Shown here piece after piece: positions 15,848-25,089 of a stretch of 64,000 bases of DNA. This stretch comes from Pseudomonas tensinigenes (GTDB lineage Bacteria > Pseudomonadota > Gammaproteobacteria > Pseudomonadales > Pseudomonadaceae): assembly GCF_014268445.2 (NCBI RefSeq), contig NZ_CP077089.1, forward strand, positions 3,651,501 through 3,715,500, in the 5' to 3' direction. Each line of letters starts with the position of its first letter. The stretch's first letter is position 1. Under the pieces are notes generated by a model, which was not told the DNA's origin, searched no databases, and was given only the letters and a program-made list of their open reading frames with translations. Both the position numbers and the translations under genes were made by a program.

Positions 15848-17839
15848 ATGCCCGCACTCCGCACTATTCAGGCTCGTTACACGCTGTTTCTGGTTCTGTT
15901 CATCCTGTTGCTGTCGGTACTGACCGTGGTCGGCATCAGCCAACTGGTCGCCCCCAAACTGCGTCACACCGAAGAACAGGTAGTGCTCAACCGCATCGCC
16001 GAAGTGGCCGAGCAGATTCAGGGCGAGTTGAACAAAGTGCAGGCGCAACAGCGCAGCATCACCCAGACCATCCCGTTACTCGACAGCGCAGCCATCGACT
16101 CGGTGTTGCCGGGGCTGGTGGATCAGTACGGCGAGCTGAAAGTATTCGGCGGCGGGATCTGGCCGCTGCCGGGGCAGCGTGAAGCCGGGCGTAACAAATT
16201 CAGTACGTTCTGGCACCGCGACGCGTCGGGCAAACTGGCGGTGAACACATTCTGGAACAGCGACGCGGCGCCCAACTATTACGACCAGAGCTGGTACAAG
16301 GGTGGCATGGCCACGCCACGCGGTCAGTGCGCATGGGCAGCGGCTTACAAGGACGACGCCAGCGCCGAACCGCGCACCAACTGCGCCATGGCGATCCAGA
16401 AAAACGGCAACGCCTGGGGCGTATCGACCATTGACGTGACGCTAGGCTTCTTCAACGACCTGGTGGCTCGCAAGGAAAAAGACCTCAACGCCGAAATGCT
16501 CATCGTCGAGGCTGACGGCAAGATCATCAGCAACAGCTCGCGTATCAGCGGCCCCATCGTGCTGAAAAACATCAGTGAACTGGCCGCCAGTTCGACCTTC
16601 GCCAGCCAGGTCAAGGCCGGCCTGCAAAACCGCGAGCAGGCGCAACGTGTCGAATTCGACAACGAAGGCCAGGACAGTACTTTTTTCATGCGCCCGATCG
16701 AGGGTACGCCGTGGTTCCTGGCGACCGCCCTGCCGACCAAAATGCTCACTGCCCAACGTGACGACGTCCTCAGCACTCTGAGCCTGTTGCAGATTCCGAT
16801 GGTGATTTTGTTGGTGCTGCTGCAGCTGTATGCGATCCGTCAGTTGGTGCAGCGCATGAAAGCGTTGAAAGCCAACATTGATTTGCTGTCCAGCGGCGAT
16901 GCCGATCTGACCCGACGCATCACCATCCGCGCCGAGGACGAACTCGGCGCGATCGGACACTCGGTCAATACCTTCATCGCCTACCTGCAAAACATGATCG
17001 GCGAAGTCACCCAGGCCACGGGGGCAATGGCGTCGAGCCTCGACAACCTGCAACGCACCTCGGCCCACACCAGCCAGATCCTGCTGCGTCACGCCTCGGA
17101 AACCGATCAGACCGTTACCGCCATTACCGAGATGAGTTCAACTGCCGAGAGCGTCGCGCAAAACGCCGCCGAGACCGCTGCGTTTACACAGCGCGCCAAC
17201 GAAAACGCCGACCGTTCACGTGTGGTCGTGGGCGAGGCGACCAACAGTGTGGTGGCGCTGATCGACGAAGTGGCCAGCGCCACACATAAAGTTGAAAACA
17301 TGCAACAGGATGCGCAGCGCATCACCGAGATCCTCGGGGTGATCGGCGCGATTGCCGGCCAGACCAACCTGCTGGCCCTCAACGCGGCCATCGAAGCGGC
17401 TCGTGCCGGTGAACAGGGTCGAGGGTTTGCCGTGGTGGCCGACGAAGTCCGCGCCCTCGCCGCCCGGACACAGGCCAGTACGTCCGAAATCAACGAAATG
17501 TTGACCCGCCTGACGCAGGGCGTGAGCTCGTCGGTCAGCGCCATGGAAAACACCCAGGCCAGCTGTCAGTCGGCTGCCGACGCCACTGCCCGGGTCAACT
17601 CGGGCCTGGATGAAATGGCCGGTTCGGTCAGCCACATCAACAGCCTCAGCACGCAGATCGCCACGGCCGCCGAGCAACAAAGCGCCGTGACCGAAGAGAT
17701 CAACCGCAGCATGGTGCAGATCCGCCACATGGTCGATGAGCTGGTGCAGAGCGGCAAGGCCAGCGAGCTCAACACCCACCAACTGCTTGAGGCCAATAGC
17801 CGGGTGAGCGCGATCATGGGGCGTTTTAAAGTCCGTTGA
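15848..17839 (+). CDS. Methyl-accepting chemotaxis protein with periplasmic Cache sensor
   Basis: The product is 663 aa. A first membrane helix (about 12-34) is followed by a large periplasmic domain (about 35-310) with dCache features: [18 protein letters not shown] and [23 protein letters not shown], where aromatic and acidic residues could hold an amine ligand, as in the TlpQ/polyamine receptors that this segment recalls. A second helix ([14 protein letters not shown], near 315-335) leads into HAMP, then a signalling domain whose hairpin tip is [38 protein letters not shown]. It relays to CheA/CheW at the membrane. There are no che genes nearby. The ligand is unproven. Confidence 0.93.
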   Translation: MPALRTIQARYTLFLVLFILLLSVLTVVGISQLVAPKLRHTEEQVVLNRIAEVAEQIQGELNKVQAQQRSITQTIPLLDSAAIDSVLPGLVDQYGELKVFGGGIWPLPGQREAGRNKFSTFWHRDASGKLAVNTFWNSDAAPNYYDQSWYKGGMATPRGQCAWAAAYKDDASAEPRTNCAMAIQKNGNAWGVSTIDVTLGFFNDLVARKEKDLNAEMLIVEADGKIISNSSRISGPIVLKNISELAASSTFASQVKAGLQNREQAQRVEFDNEGQDSTFFMRPIEGTPWFLATALPTKMLTAQRDDVLSTLSLLQIPMVILLVLLQLYAIRQLVQRMKALKANIDLLSSGDADLTRRITIRAEDELGAIGHSVNTFIAYLQNMIGEVTQATGAMASSLDNLQRTSAHTSQILLRHASETDQTVTAITEMSSTAESVAQNAAETAAFTQRANENADRSRVVVGEATNSVVALIDEVASATHKVENMQQDAQRITEILGVIGAIAGQTNLLALNAAIEAARAGEQGRGFAVVADEVRALAARTQASTSEINEMLTRLTQGVSSSVSAMENTQASCQSAADATARVNSGLDEMAGSVSHINSLSTQIATAAEQQSAVTEEINRSMVQIRHMVDELVQSGKASELNTHQLLEANSRVSAIMGRFKVR

Positions 17840-17882
17840 TCTCTGCTTCCCACAAGGGTTTTCTGCCCAATAGATAACCCTT

Positions 17883-17969
17883 GTGGGAGCGAGCCTGCTC
17901 GCGAAAGCAATCTTTCAGTCCCCGCTTCAGTGTTTGAGCTACCGCATTCGCGAGCAGGCTCGCTCCCAC
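17883..17969. repeat. Paired REP element (arms facing in, 41-base spacer)
   Basis: A 23-base Pseudomonas REP copy (GTGGGAGCGAGCCTGCTCGC core) at 17883-17905 and its inverted copy at 17947-17969, between the chemoreceptor and the DUF411 gene. Confidence 0.9.
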
Positions 17970-18078
17970 AGGTTGGTGCTGCGTTTTGCAACAACTGGAA
18001 ACATTGCGTTGATGCCAGACGGGAAAAACCGGTCAAAATGCGTTCTTTTCTGATCGTCAGCCGAGCCGAGAATCCGTT

Positions 18079-18525
18079 ATGCGAACCCATCTGCGTCTGG
18101 TCGCCTTGAGCGCCCTGTTCATCTCCTCCCTGGCCCAGGCCGCCGATCTGATCCCGATCGAAGTCCATCGTGACGCCAATTGCGGCTGCTGCAAAAAATG
18201 GATCAGCCACCTCGAAGCCAACGGCTTCAAAGTCGAAGATCACGTCGAAAGCGACATGAGCAGCTTCAAGCAACAACATGGCGTTCCCCCGCGCCTGGCC
18301 TCGTGCCACACCGCAATCATCAACGGCAAATTCGTCGAAGGCCACGTGCCGGCGGAGCAGGTCTTGGCCCTGAGCAAGCGTGACGATCTGCTCGGCGTCG
18401 CCGCACCGGGCATGCCGATGGGCTCGCCGGGCATGGAAATGGACGGCATGAGCGATGCCTATCAGGTCATCGGCCTGAAGAAGGATGGCGCTGACGTCGT
18501 CGTGGCGGATTACCCGGCCCATTGA
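18079..18525 (+). CDS. Exported DUF411 (metal-binding-type) protein
   Basis: The product is 148 aa. A signal peptide (MRTHLRLVALSALFISSLAQA, cleaved near residue 21) precedes a DUF411 domain with VHRDANCGCCKKWISHLEANGF: the closely spaced Cys residues resemble a copper- or thiol-binding loop in a thioredoxin-like fold. VPPRLASCHTAIINGKFVEGHVPAEQVLAL is the other hallmark block. A Met/Gly-rich insertion (PGMPMGSPGMEMDGM) near residue 115 could also bind copper. Members are often found with copper-resistance genes; here the only partner is the downstream YqaA-type gene, whose TTG start overlaps this stop. Confidence 0.88.
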   Translation: MRTHLRLVALSALFISSLAQAADLIPIEVHRDANCGCCKKWISHLEANGFKVEDHVESDMSSFKQQHGVPPRLASCHTAIINGKFVEGHVPAEQVLALSKRDDLLGVAAPGMPMGSPGMEMDGMSDAYQVIGLKKDGADVVVADYPAH

Positions 18526-18959
18526 TCGGCGCCGCTTACTTCGGGCTGTTCTTTGCCGCGTTCGGTGCAGCGACCCTGCTGCCGCTGCAGTCCGAGGCAG
18601 TGCTGGTCGGTTTGATCGTCAGCGAGCGCTACTGGCTGTGGGGTCTGCTCGCGGTGGCAACGCTGGGCAATGTGCTCGGCTCGCTGGTCAACTGGTGGCT
18701 GGGCCGTGGCCTCGAGCGCTTTCAGGATCGACGCTGGTTTCCGGTCAGCCCCGCGCACATGGCCAGGGCGCGCAAACACTATGAGCGCTACGGACATTGG
18801 TCGTTGCTGCTGAGCTGGTTGCCGATCATTGGCGACCCGCTGACGCTGATTGCCGGCGTCATGCGCGAACCGCTCGGGCGCTTTCTGGTAATTGTCACTC
18901 TGGCCAAAGGTGCCCGTTATGGCGTGCTGGCCATGCTGACCCTGGGCTGGCTGGGTTGA
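18522..18959 (+). CDS. YqaA-type VTT/SNARE-associated inner-membrane protein
   Basis: The product is 145 aa. The only sensible start is TTG at 18522, sharing the TTGA with the DUF411 stop, so the two genes are translationally coupled. It has the DedA/YqaA architecture: hydrophobic AAYFGLFFAAFGAATLLPLQSE, GLLAVATLGNVLGSLVNWWLGRG, a cytoplasmic basic segment (FPVSPAHMARARKHYERYGHWSLLLSWLPIIGDPLTLIAG) that is the family signature, and a final helix. Related proteins are lipid scramblases/flippases or affect membrane homeostasis; the role of YqaA itself is not established. Confidence 0.85.
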   Translation: MIGAAYFGLFFAAFGAATLLPLQSEAVLVGLIVSERYWLWGLLAVATLGNVLGSLVNWWLGRGLERFQDRRWFPVSPAHMARARKHYERYGHWSLLLSWLPIIGDPLTLIAGVMREPLGRFLVIVTLAKGARYGVLAMLTLGWLG

Positions 18960-19046
18960 ACGTTCGGGCGCGGGCATTGCCTGTGTTTAACGTCGGCATA
19001 ATCCAGCCGTTCCAGCATCGGCCAATTTCAAACGGAGTTTGACCTT

Positions 19047-20096
19047 ATGCCTGTCACGTTTTCCCGTTGGCTTCCCTCCTTGCTCCTCTGCGCCGCCCTG
19101 CCCCTGTCGGCGCAGGAGGCCACGTCAACCGCAGCCGCGCCGGAAGGCCCGGCCTATGGCCCGGAGTTGCAAGGCTTCGAATACCCTTACACGCTTAAAC
19201 ACTTTGCGTTTCAGTCTCAGGGCAAATCCCTCCAGATGGGTTACATGGACGTCGCCGCCCACGGCAAGGCCAATGGCCGCACCGTGGTGCTGATGCACGG
19301 CAAGAATTTTTGCGCAGCGACCTGGGACAGTTCGATCAAGGCATTGAGCGAGTCCGGTTACCGGGTGATCGCGCCGGATCAGATCGGCTTCTGCACCTCC
19401 AGCAAACCTGACAACTATCAGTACAGCTTCCAGCAACTGGCGACCAACACTCAGCAATTGCTCAAAGCGCTGGGCATTCAGAAAGCCACGCTGCTCGGCC
19501 ACTCCACCGGCGGCATGCTCGCCACCCGTTACGCCTTGCTGTTCCCCGAGCAAGTCGAGCAATTGGCATTGGTCAACCCGATCGGTATGGAAGACTGGAA
19601 AGCCCTTGGCGTGCCCTATCGCACGGTGGATCAGTGGTATCAGCGCGAACTGAAAGTCAGCGCCCAAGGCATTCGTGATTACGAACGCACCACCTACTAC
19701 GACGGCCGCTGGAAACCGGAATTCGATCGCTGGGTCGACATGCTCGCCGGCCTGAGCAAAGGCCCGGGCAAGACCCAGGTCGCGTGGAACTCGGCGCTGA
19801 TCTACGACATGATTTTCACCCAGCCGGTGTACTACGAGTTCAAGGACCTGAAGATGCCGACCCTGCTGCTGATCGGCACCTCCGACACCACCGCCATCGG
19901 CAAGGACCTCGCACCGCCTGAGGTGAAAGCGAAAATCGGCCACTATGAGGTGCTCGGCAAACAAGTGGCCAAGCTGATCCCGCAGTCGACGCTGGTGGAA
20001 TTCCCCGGCATGGGCCACGCACCACAGATGGAAGAACCGGCGCAGTTCCACAAGGCCCTGCTCGACTGGCTGAATACATCCAATCCCGTTCGTTGA
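19047..20096 (+). CDS. Periplasmic alpha/beta hydrolase
   Basis: The product is 349 aa. The ATG at 19047 has CGGAG upstream. An N-terminal signal peptide (WLPSLLLCAALPLSAQ, about residue 23) indicates export. The alpha/beta fold is plain: oxyanion loop LMHGKNFCAATWD, VIAPDQIGFCTSSKP, nucleophile elbow G-H-S153-T-G-G, acid in TLLLIGTSDTT and catalytic His in GMGHAPQMEEP. Substrate cannot be told from sequence; esterase or epoxide/haloalkane-type activities are possible. The next gene begins 13 bases later on the same strand. Confidence 0.9.
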   Translation: MPVTFSRWLPSLLLCAALPLSAQEATSTAAAPEGPAYGPELQGFEYPYTLKHFAFQSQGKSLQMGYMDVAAHGKANGRTVVLMHGKNFCAATWDSSIKALSESGYRVIAPDQIGFCTSSKPDNYQYSFQQLATNTQQLLKALGIQKATLLGHSTGGMLATRYALLFPEQVEQLALVNPIGMEDWKALGVPYRTVDQWYQRELKVSAQGIRDYERTTYYDGRWKPEFDRWVDMLAGLSKGPGKTQVAWNSALIYDMIFTQPVYYEFKDLKMPTLLLIGTSDTTAIGKDLAPPEVKAKIGHYEVLGKQVAKLIPQSTLVEFPGMGHAPQMEEPAQFHKALLDWLNTSNPVR

Positions 20097-20109
20097 TGAG
20101 GTAAGGCTG

Positions 20110-21063
20110 ATGGCGGTGCAGATTGCAGTAATCGATGACTGGCAGGACGTGGCCCGCGATGTGGTCGACTGGTCGGTGCTCGATAGCCTCGGTGAAGTGA
20201 CGTTCGAGCATGATTACCCGGCCGACAACGCGACACTGGCCGAGCGCCTGGGCCGCTATCAGGTGATTTGCGTGATGCGCGAGCGCACGCGGTTCGATGA
20301 AGACCTGCTCAAGCGTCTGCCCAATCTGAAACTGCTGGTTACCGGTGGCATGCGCAACGCCGCGCTGGACATGCAGGCCGCGGCAAAACTGGGCATCAAG
20401 GTCTGCGGCACTGACAGTTACAAGCATGCGGCACCCGAGTTGACCTGGGCGCTGATCATGGCGGCCACACGCAATCTGGTGAAAGAAGCCAATGCCCTGC
20501 GCGACGGTCAGTGGCAGCAAGGGCTGGGCGGCGACCTGCACGGCAAAACCCTCGGGATTCTTGGTCTGGGCAGCATCGGCCAGCGGGTCGCGCAATTTGG
20601 TCAGGTGTTCGGCATGAAGGTGATCGCCTGGAGCGAAAACCTCACCGCCGAACGGGCTGAACAGGTTGGCGTGACGTACGTGAACAAGCAGCAACTGTTC
20701 GAGCAGGCCGATGTGCTGTCGGTGCATCTGGTGCTCAGCGAGCGCAGTCGCGGGCTGGTCGATGCGCAGGCGTTGGGCTGGATGAAGCCGACGGCACTGC
20801 TGGTCAACACCGCGCGCGGGCCGATTGTCGATGAAGCGGCACTGATCAAGGCCTTGCAGAAACAGCACATTGCCGGCGCCGCGCTGGATGTGTTCGAACA
20901 GGAGCCGCTGCCGGCCATGCACCCGTTTCGCACACTCGACAATGTGTTGGCGACCCCGCATGTGGGGTATGTCAGCCGGCAGAACTATGAACAGTTCTTT
21001 TCGCAGATGATCGAGGATATTCAGGGATGGGCGGCTGGGGAGCCGGTTCGCCTGTTGAATTGA
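20110..21063 (+). CDS. D-2-hydroxyacid dehydrogenase (NAD-dependent)
   Basis: The product is 317 aa, normal for the family. The Rossmann loop is GKTLGILGLGSIGQRVA (about residue 143-160). The catalytic triad is visible: Arg in NTARGPIVDEAAL, Glu in FEQEPLP, and His in TPHVGYVS. N-terminal residues (IAVIDDWQDVARDVVDW; VMRERTRFDEDLL) resemble the phosphoglycerate/glycerate dehydrogenase-like subgroup that uses unusual 2-hydroxyacids. It is probably co-transcribed with the hydrolase upstream; substrate unknown. Confidence 0.9.
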   Translation: MAVQIAVIDDWQDVARDVVDWSVLDSLGEVTFEHDYPADNATLAERLGRYQVICVMRERTRFDEDLLKRLPNLKLLVTGGMRNAALDMQAAAKLGIKVCGTDSYKHAAPELTWALIMAATRNLVKEANALRDGQWQQGLGGDLHGKTLGILGLGSIGQRVAQFGQVFGMKVIAWSENLTAERAEQVGVTYVNKQQLFEQADVLSVHLVLSERSRGLVDAQALGWMKPTALLVNTARGPIVDEAALIKALQKQHIAGAALDVFEQEPLPAMHPFRTLDNVLATPHVGYVSRQNYEQFFSQMIEDIQGWAAGEPVRLLN

Positions 21064-21099
21064 GACCTTCATGAATACGGTGGTGTAGCGACCATTGCC

Positions 21100-21192
21100 T
21101 TCGCGAGCAGGCTCGCTCCCACAGGGGATCTTCAGTGGGCAGAAAATCTGTTCCCGGCGCAGATCCAATGTGGGAGCGAGCCTGCTCGCGAA
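21100..21192. repeat. Paired REP element (opposite arrangement)
   Basis: REP copies at 21100-21122 (TTCGCGAGC orientation) and 21170-21192 (GTGGGAGCG orientation), separated by 47 bases, after the dehydrogenase gene. Confidence 0.88.
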
Positions 21193-21682
21193 CGGGCACT
21201 CACTGTCTCCCCATCAACAAACTGCCCGCACCACAACAGTGCAACCGCGCTACCCGCTAGCACAAAATCGTGACCGACCAGTCACCGTTTTGGCCCTCCC
21301 TCGTAGAAAAACCTGCACTTCGTCGGTGCGTTTCACCCTTCCAAGCGCGGTTTTCGCTGACTGCCAACCGATTGTCGAACAATTTACCCATTTGCTCTGG
21401 CCCGCTCTAGGATCTGGCCTAGACTGACTTTCGCGGGGTAAAACCGACCAGTCACATTGCCGAAAAAAACTCGAAACTTTTGCGCGCAGCGGCGGGTCAT
21501 CTGAAAGGCGGGGCCAAAGCGACTGGTGCAATCCTTGCAACGGCCCGTTCACCCATTCTGCTTGCGCGTGTTGGGTAGCGTTTGCTCACCGATGCGTGGC
21601 GCGTTTGCGCCCGGCCACAGGACTTGGCCATGGACATCGCTTGTTCAAGACAAGAATCAGATCAACGAGACGGGAGATTCAT
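21193..21682. other. 490-base leader region of glgA with a 13-bp direct repeat
   Basis: No gene is supported here. ACCGACCAGTCAC occurs at 21273-21285 and again at 21443-21455, 170 bases apart in the same orientation; the first copy is embedded in the imperfect palindrome TGACCGACCAGTCA, typical of a dimeric repressor site. I could not fix a convincing promoter. Confidence 0.45.
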
Positions 21683-23269
21683 ATGATCAGTGCGGCATTG
21701 GATATTCAGGGAGAGCGTGCTCAGCGGGCGGTTGGTGAATCGAGCACCATCAGTGTTCCCGGCAGCCGACAGATCAACGTCCCCGGCACCAAAACGCTGA
21801 CTCCGGTAGCGAGCCAGAACCCCAACAAGAAAAAAGTGTTGTTTGTGACCTCGGAAATCGCCGATCTGGTCAAGACCGGCGGCCTGGGTGACGTGTCAGC
21901 CGCCCTGCCCCGGGCCATGGCCCACCTGCACGACGTGCGCGTGTTGATCCCCGGTTACCCGCAGGTGATGCACAGCGAAAACCCGATTCACATCATCGGC
22001 GAACTCGGTGGCCATGCCGCGCTGCCACCGTGCAAGATCGGGCGCATGGACATGCCGGACGGGCTGGTCATCTACGTGTTGATCTGCCCTGAACTTTACG
22101 AGCGTGAAGGCTCGCCTTACGGCGCCAACAACGGTCGTGACTGGCCCGATAACCACATTCGTTTCGCACGCTTAGGTCTGGCCGCTGCCGACATCGCCGC
22201 CAACCTCGCGCAAATTCACTGGTGCCCGGACCTGGTGCACGCCCATGACTGGCCGGCCGGCCTCGCACCAGCTTATATGCACTGGCGCGGGCAGCGTACG
22301 CCGACCCTGTTCACCATTCACAACCTCGCTTATCAAGGTGTGACCAGCCTCGGCTCCTGCCCTGAGCTGGGCATTCCCAACCATGCCCTGCAACAGGAAG
22401 GCATGGAGTTCTACGGCAAGATGTCGTTCCTCAAGGCCGGCATGGCCTATTCAAGCCATATCACCACGGTCAGCGCCACTTACGCGCAGGAAATCACCAC
22501 CCCGGATTTCGGCTGCGGCCTCGACGGTTTTCTCGCCGCCAAGACCCAGCAAGGCTTGCTCAGCGGCATCCCCAACGGCATCGATGAAAGTTGGGACGCT
22601 GCCACCGATCCGCACCTGTTCGCGCCATTTGCCATCGGTGACTGGGAAGGCAAAGCGGTCAACGCAGCGCATGTGCGTGAACTGTTCGAACTGAATGACT
22701 CCGAAGGCCCGCTATTCGCCGTGGTGTCGCGGTTGGTCTATCAAAAAGGTCTGGACCTGACGATAGCGGTATCCGAGTACATCGTTAAAAACGGCGGCCA
22801 GATCGCCATCATCGGTCGCGGCGAACCGGAAGAAGAACAAGCCATGCGCGAGCTGGCGCTGCGTTTTCCAGGACAGATCGGTGTGCGCATCGGCTTCAAC
22901 GAAACCGACGCCCGACGCATGTTCGCCGGCAGCGATTTCTTGCTGATGCCTTCACGCTACGAGCCTTGCGGTTTGAGTCAGATGTACGCCCAGCGCTTTG
23001 GTTCGCTGCCAGTGGCGCGCAATACCGGCGGTTTGGCCGACACCATTGAAAATGGTGTCACCGGTTTCCTCTTCGATGAGTCCACCGCTGAAAGCTATCA
23101 AGAGGCCCTGAGCCGCGCGTTCAAGGTCTTCGCGTTTCCCGAACTGCTCAATGCGATGCGCTGCCGGGCGATGGCCGCGCCATTCAACTGGTGCAAAGCG
23201 GTTGAACCGTACGCCGAACTTTACGAACAACTGGTGGCCAAGGCGCTGGGTAAAGCGCACCACAAATAA
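21683..23269 (+). CDS. glgA: Glycogen synthase (ADP-glucose:1,4-alpha-glucan 4-glucosyltransferase)
   Basis: The product is 528 aa of GT5. The ATG at 21683 follows GGGAG. It has a 50-residue N-terminal extension before the first strand KVLFVTSEIADLVKTGGLGDV, where K-T-G-G-L (64-68) is the ADP-glucose binding motif; the E. coli enzyme begins almost at that strand. Further support: WCPDLVHAHDWPAGLAPAYM, FTIHNLAYQG, SGIPNGID, RLVYQKGLDL and the second sugar-nucleotide site MPSRYEPCGLSQMYAQRFGSLPVARNTGGLADTI. It extends alpha-1,4 glucan in the cytoplasm. First gene of the glgA-treZ-malQ-treY run, with a 17-base gap to treZ. Confidence 0.95.
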   Translation: MISAALDIQGERAQRAVGESSTISVPGSRQINVPGTKTLTPVASQNPNKKKVLFVTSEIADLVKTGGLGDVSAALPRAMAHLHDVRVLIPGYPQVMHSENPIHIIGELGGHAALPPCKIGRMDMPDGLVIYVLICPELYEREGSPYGANNGRDWPDNHIRFARLGLAAADIAANLAQIHWCPDLVHAHDWPAGLAPAYMHWRGQRTPTLFTIHNLAYQGVTSLGSCPELGIPNHALQQEGMEFYGKMSFLKAGMAYSSHITTVSATYAQEITTPDFGCGLDGFLAAKTQQGLLSGIPNGIDESWDAATDPHLFAPFAIGDWEGKAVNAAHVRELFELNDSEGPLFAVVSRLVYQKGLDLTIAVSEYIVKNGGQIAIIGRGEPEEEQAMRELALRFPGQIGVRIGFNETDARRMFAGSDFLLMPSRYEPCGLSQMYAQRFGSLPVARNTGGLADTIENGVTGFLFDESTAESYQEALSRAFKVFAFPELLNAMRCRAMAAPFNWCKAVEPYAELYEQLVAKALGKAHHK

Positions 23270-23286
23270 TCAGGGAGTTTTCAACG

Positions 23287-25089
23287 ATGCCGTTACGGAC
23301 CCAAGAGAACTGGCCCCACGGCGCGATCAAGCTGGACGCCGAACACACACAATTTGCGCTGTGGGCACCTGACGCGTTTTACGTAAGCGTTGAATTGGAA
23401 GATGGCCAGTCGCTGCCGATGCTGCCCCAGGCAGACGGCTGGTTTGTGATCAACGCCCGCTGCCCGGCGGGTACACGATACCGCTACAACATCGATGGTG
23501 AACTGGAGGTGCCCGACCCTGCCTCCCGAGCCCAGGATGGCGGTCTCGACCGCCACAGCGTGGTGGTCGATCCGCTGGCTTATCAATGGCGCCACACTGC
23601 CTGGCAAGGTCGGCCGTGGAGCGAAGCGGTGATCTACGAGTTGCACGTCGGTGCGCTCGGCGGTTTCGCTGAAGTCGAACAACATCTGGCGCGCCTCGCG
23701 GGCCTGGGCATCACCGCCATCGAACTGATGCCGCTGGCGCAGTTCCCCGGCGATCGCAATTGGGGTTACGACGGTGTTTTGCCCTACGCACCGCAAGCCT
23801 CCTACGGCACCCCGGAACAACTCAAACACCTGATCGATAGTGCTCACGGCCACGGTTTGGCGGTGATTCTTGACGTGGTCTACAACCACTTCGGCCCTGA
23901 TGGCAATTACCTGCACCGCTACGCCAAAGGCTTTTTCCGCGAGGACAAACACACGCCATGGGGCGCAGCGATCGATTTTCGTCGCAGCGAAGTTCGCGAA
24001 TTCTTTATCGAAAACGCCCTGATGTGGTTGCTCGAATACCGCTTCGACGGTCTGCGCCTGGATGCGGTGCATGCCATCGAAGACCCGGATTTCCTCACGG
24101 AGTTGGCCCAGCGCATTCGCGCGCAGATCGACCCGAGCCGCCACGTCTGGTTGACCGTGGAGAACGAACTCAACCAGTCCAGCCTGTTGGAATACGACTA
24201 CAACGCGCAATGGAACGACGACGGCCATAACGCCCTGCACGTCCTGCTCACTGGCGAAACCGACGCCTATTACGCTGACTACGCCGCACAACCCACCGAA
24301 CAATTGGTGCGCTGCCTCAGTCAGGGGTTTGTCTTCCAGGGCCACATCACCCGCCACGGCGAACCGCGCGGCGAGCCCAGCGAACACCTGCCGTCCACGG
24401 CATTCGTGCTGTTCCTGCAGAATCACGATCAGATCGGCAACCGTGCGTTCGGTGAGCGTCTGCATCAACTGGCCGATCCGCGCGCCGTGCAGGCAGCGAC
24501 CGTGTTGTTGCTGCTATCGCCAATGATTCCGTTGATGTTCATGGGCGATGAGTTTGCCGCCGAACAGCCGTTCCAGTTCTTCACCAGTCACCACGGCGAA
24601 CTGGCGAAACTGGTGCGCGAGGGGCGACGCAATGAATTCGCCGCATTCAGCGCCTTCACCGATCCGCACAAGCGCGAGCAGATTCCCGACCCGAATGGCG
24701 AAAAAACCTTCCACGCCTCACAGCCAAGGTTGATCGGCCATGGCAGCGAAAAACAGCAGGAAACCCTCGCGCTGTACCAGAAGCTCCTGCAGTTTCGCCA
24801 TCAATACATCATTCCCCATCTGTCCGGCACGCAAGCGCTCGGCGCCCATATGCTCGGTTATGGCGCGGTCAGTGCGCGCTGGCGTCTGGGCAATGGCAGC
24901 GAGCTGCGAATTGACCTGAACCTCAGCGACACGCCAGTGGTCAACCCTCCACAGACCGAGGCCGTGTGGTTGTTTCAACAGCCAGCCACCGTCGATCTAT
25001 CGGAATCGGGCGTACTGCCCGCGTATTGCGCGCTTGTCAGCCTCACGGCCGCAACCCCTTTGCAACCTCTGGATGGAGAGCGCCTATGA
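23287..25089 (+). CDS. treZ: Malto-oligosyltrehalose trehalohydrolase
   Basis: The product is 600 aa of GH13. It releases trehalose from maltooligosyl-trehalose made by TreY. An N-terminal beta-sandwich (HTQFALWAPDAFYVSVEL, about 1-95) precedes the TIM barrel: VIYELHVGALG, region I ILDVVYNHFGPDGNY, region II GLRLDAVHAI with nucleophile D259, acid/base E292 in LTVENE, and region IV LQNHDQIGNR with D381. The N-HFGPDGNYL and FLQNHDQIGNR spellings are characteristic of TreZ. The stop overlaps the malQ ATG (ATGA), so the genes are coupled. Confidence 0.95.
   Translation: MPLRTQENWPHGAIKLDAEHTQFALWAPDAFYVSVELEDGQSLPMLPQADGWFVINARCPAGTRYRYNIDGELEVPDPASRAQDGGLDRHSVVVDPLAYQWRHTAWQGRPWSEAVIYELHVGALGGFAEVEQHLARLAGLGITAIELMPLAQFPGDRNWGYDGVLPYAPQASYGTPEQLKHLIDSAHGHGLAVILDVVYNHFGPDGNYLHRYAKGFFREDKHTPWGAAIDFRRSEVREFFIENALMWLLEYRFDGLRLDAVHAIEDPDFLTELAQRIRAQIDPSRHVWLTVENELNQSSLLEYDYNAQWNDDGHNALHVLLTGETDAYYADYAAQPTEQLVRCLSQGFVFQGHITRHGEPRGEPSEHLPSTAFVLFLQNHDQIGNRAFGERLHQLADPRAVQAATVLLLLSPMIPLMFMGDEFAAEQPFQFFTSHHGELAKLVREGRRNEFAAFSAFTDPHKREQIPDPNGEKTFHASQPRLIGHGSEKQQETLALYQKLLQFRHQYIIPHLSGTQALGAHMLGYGAVSARWRLGNGSELRIDLNLSDTPVVNPPQTEAVWLFQQPATVDLSESGVLPAYCALVSLTAATPLQPLDGERL

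Noticed and set aside
14878..21100. A genomic island or prophage between the LuxE/PaaK operon and glgA
   Set aside because: No integrase, tRNA, attachment repeats or phage genes are visible; the genes are ordinary chromosomal functions.
21460..21520. An AlgU promoter for glgA (GAAACTT ... TCTGA)
   Set aside because: The boxes are 20 bases apart, beyond the 16-17 allowed, and the -35 is off consensus.
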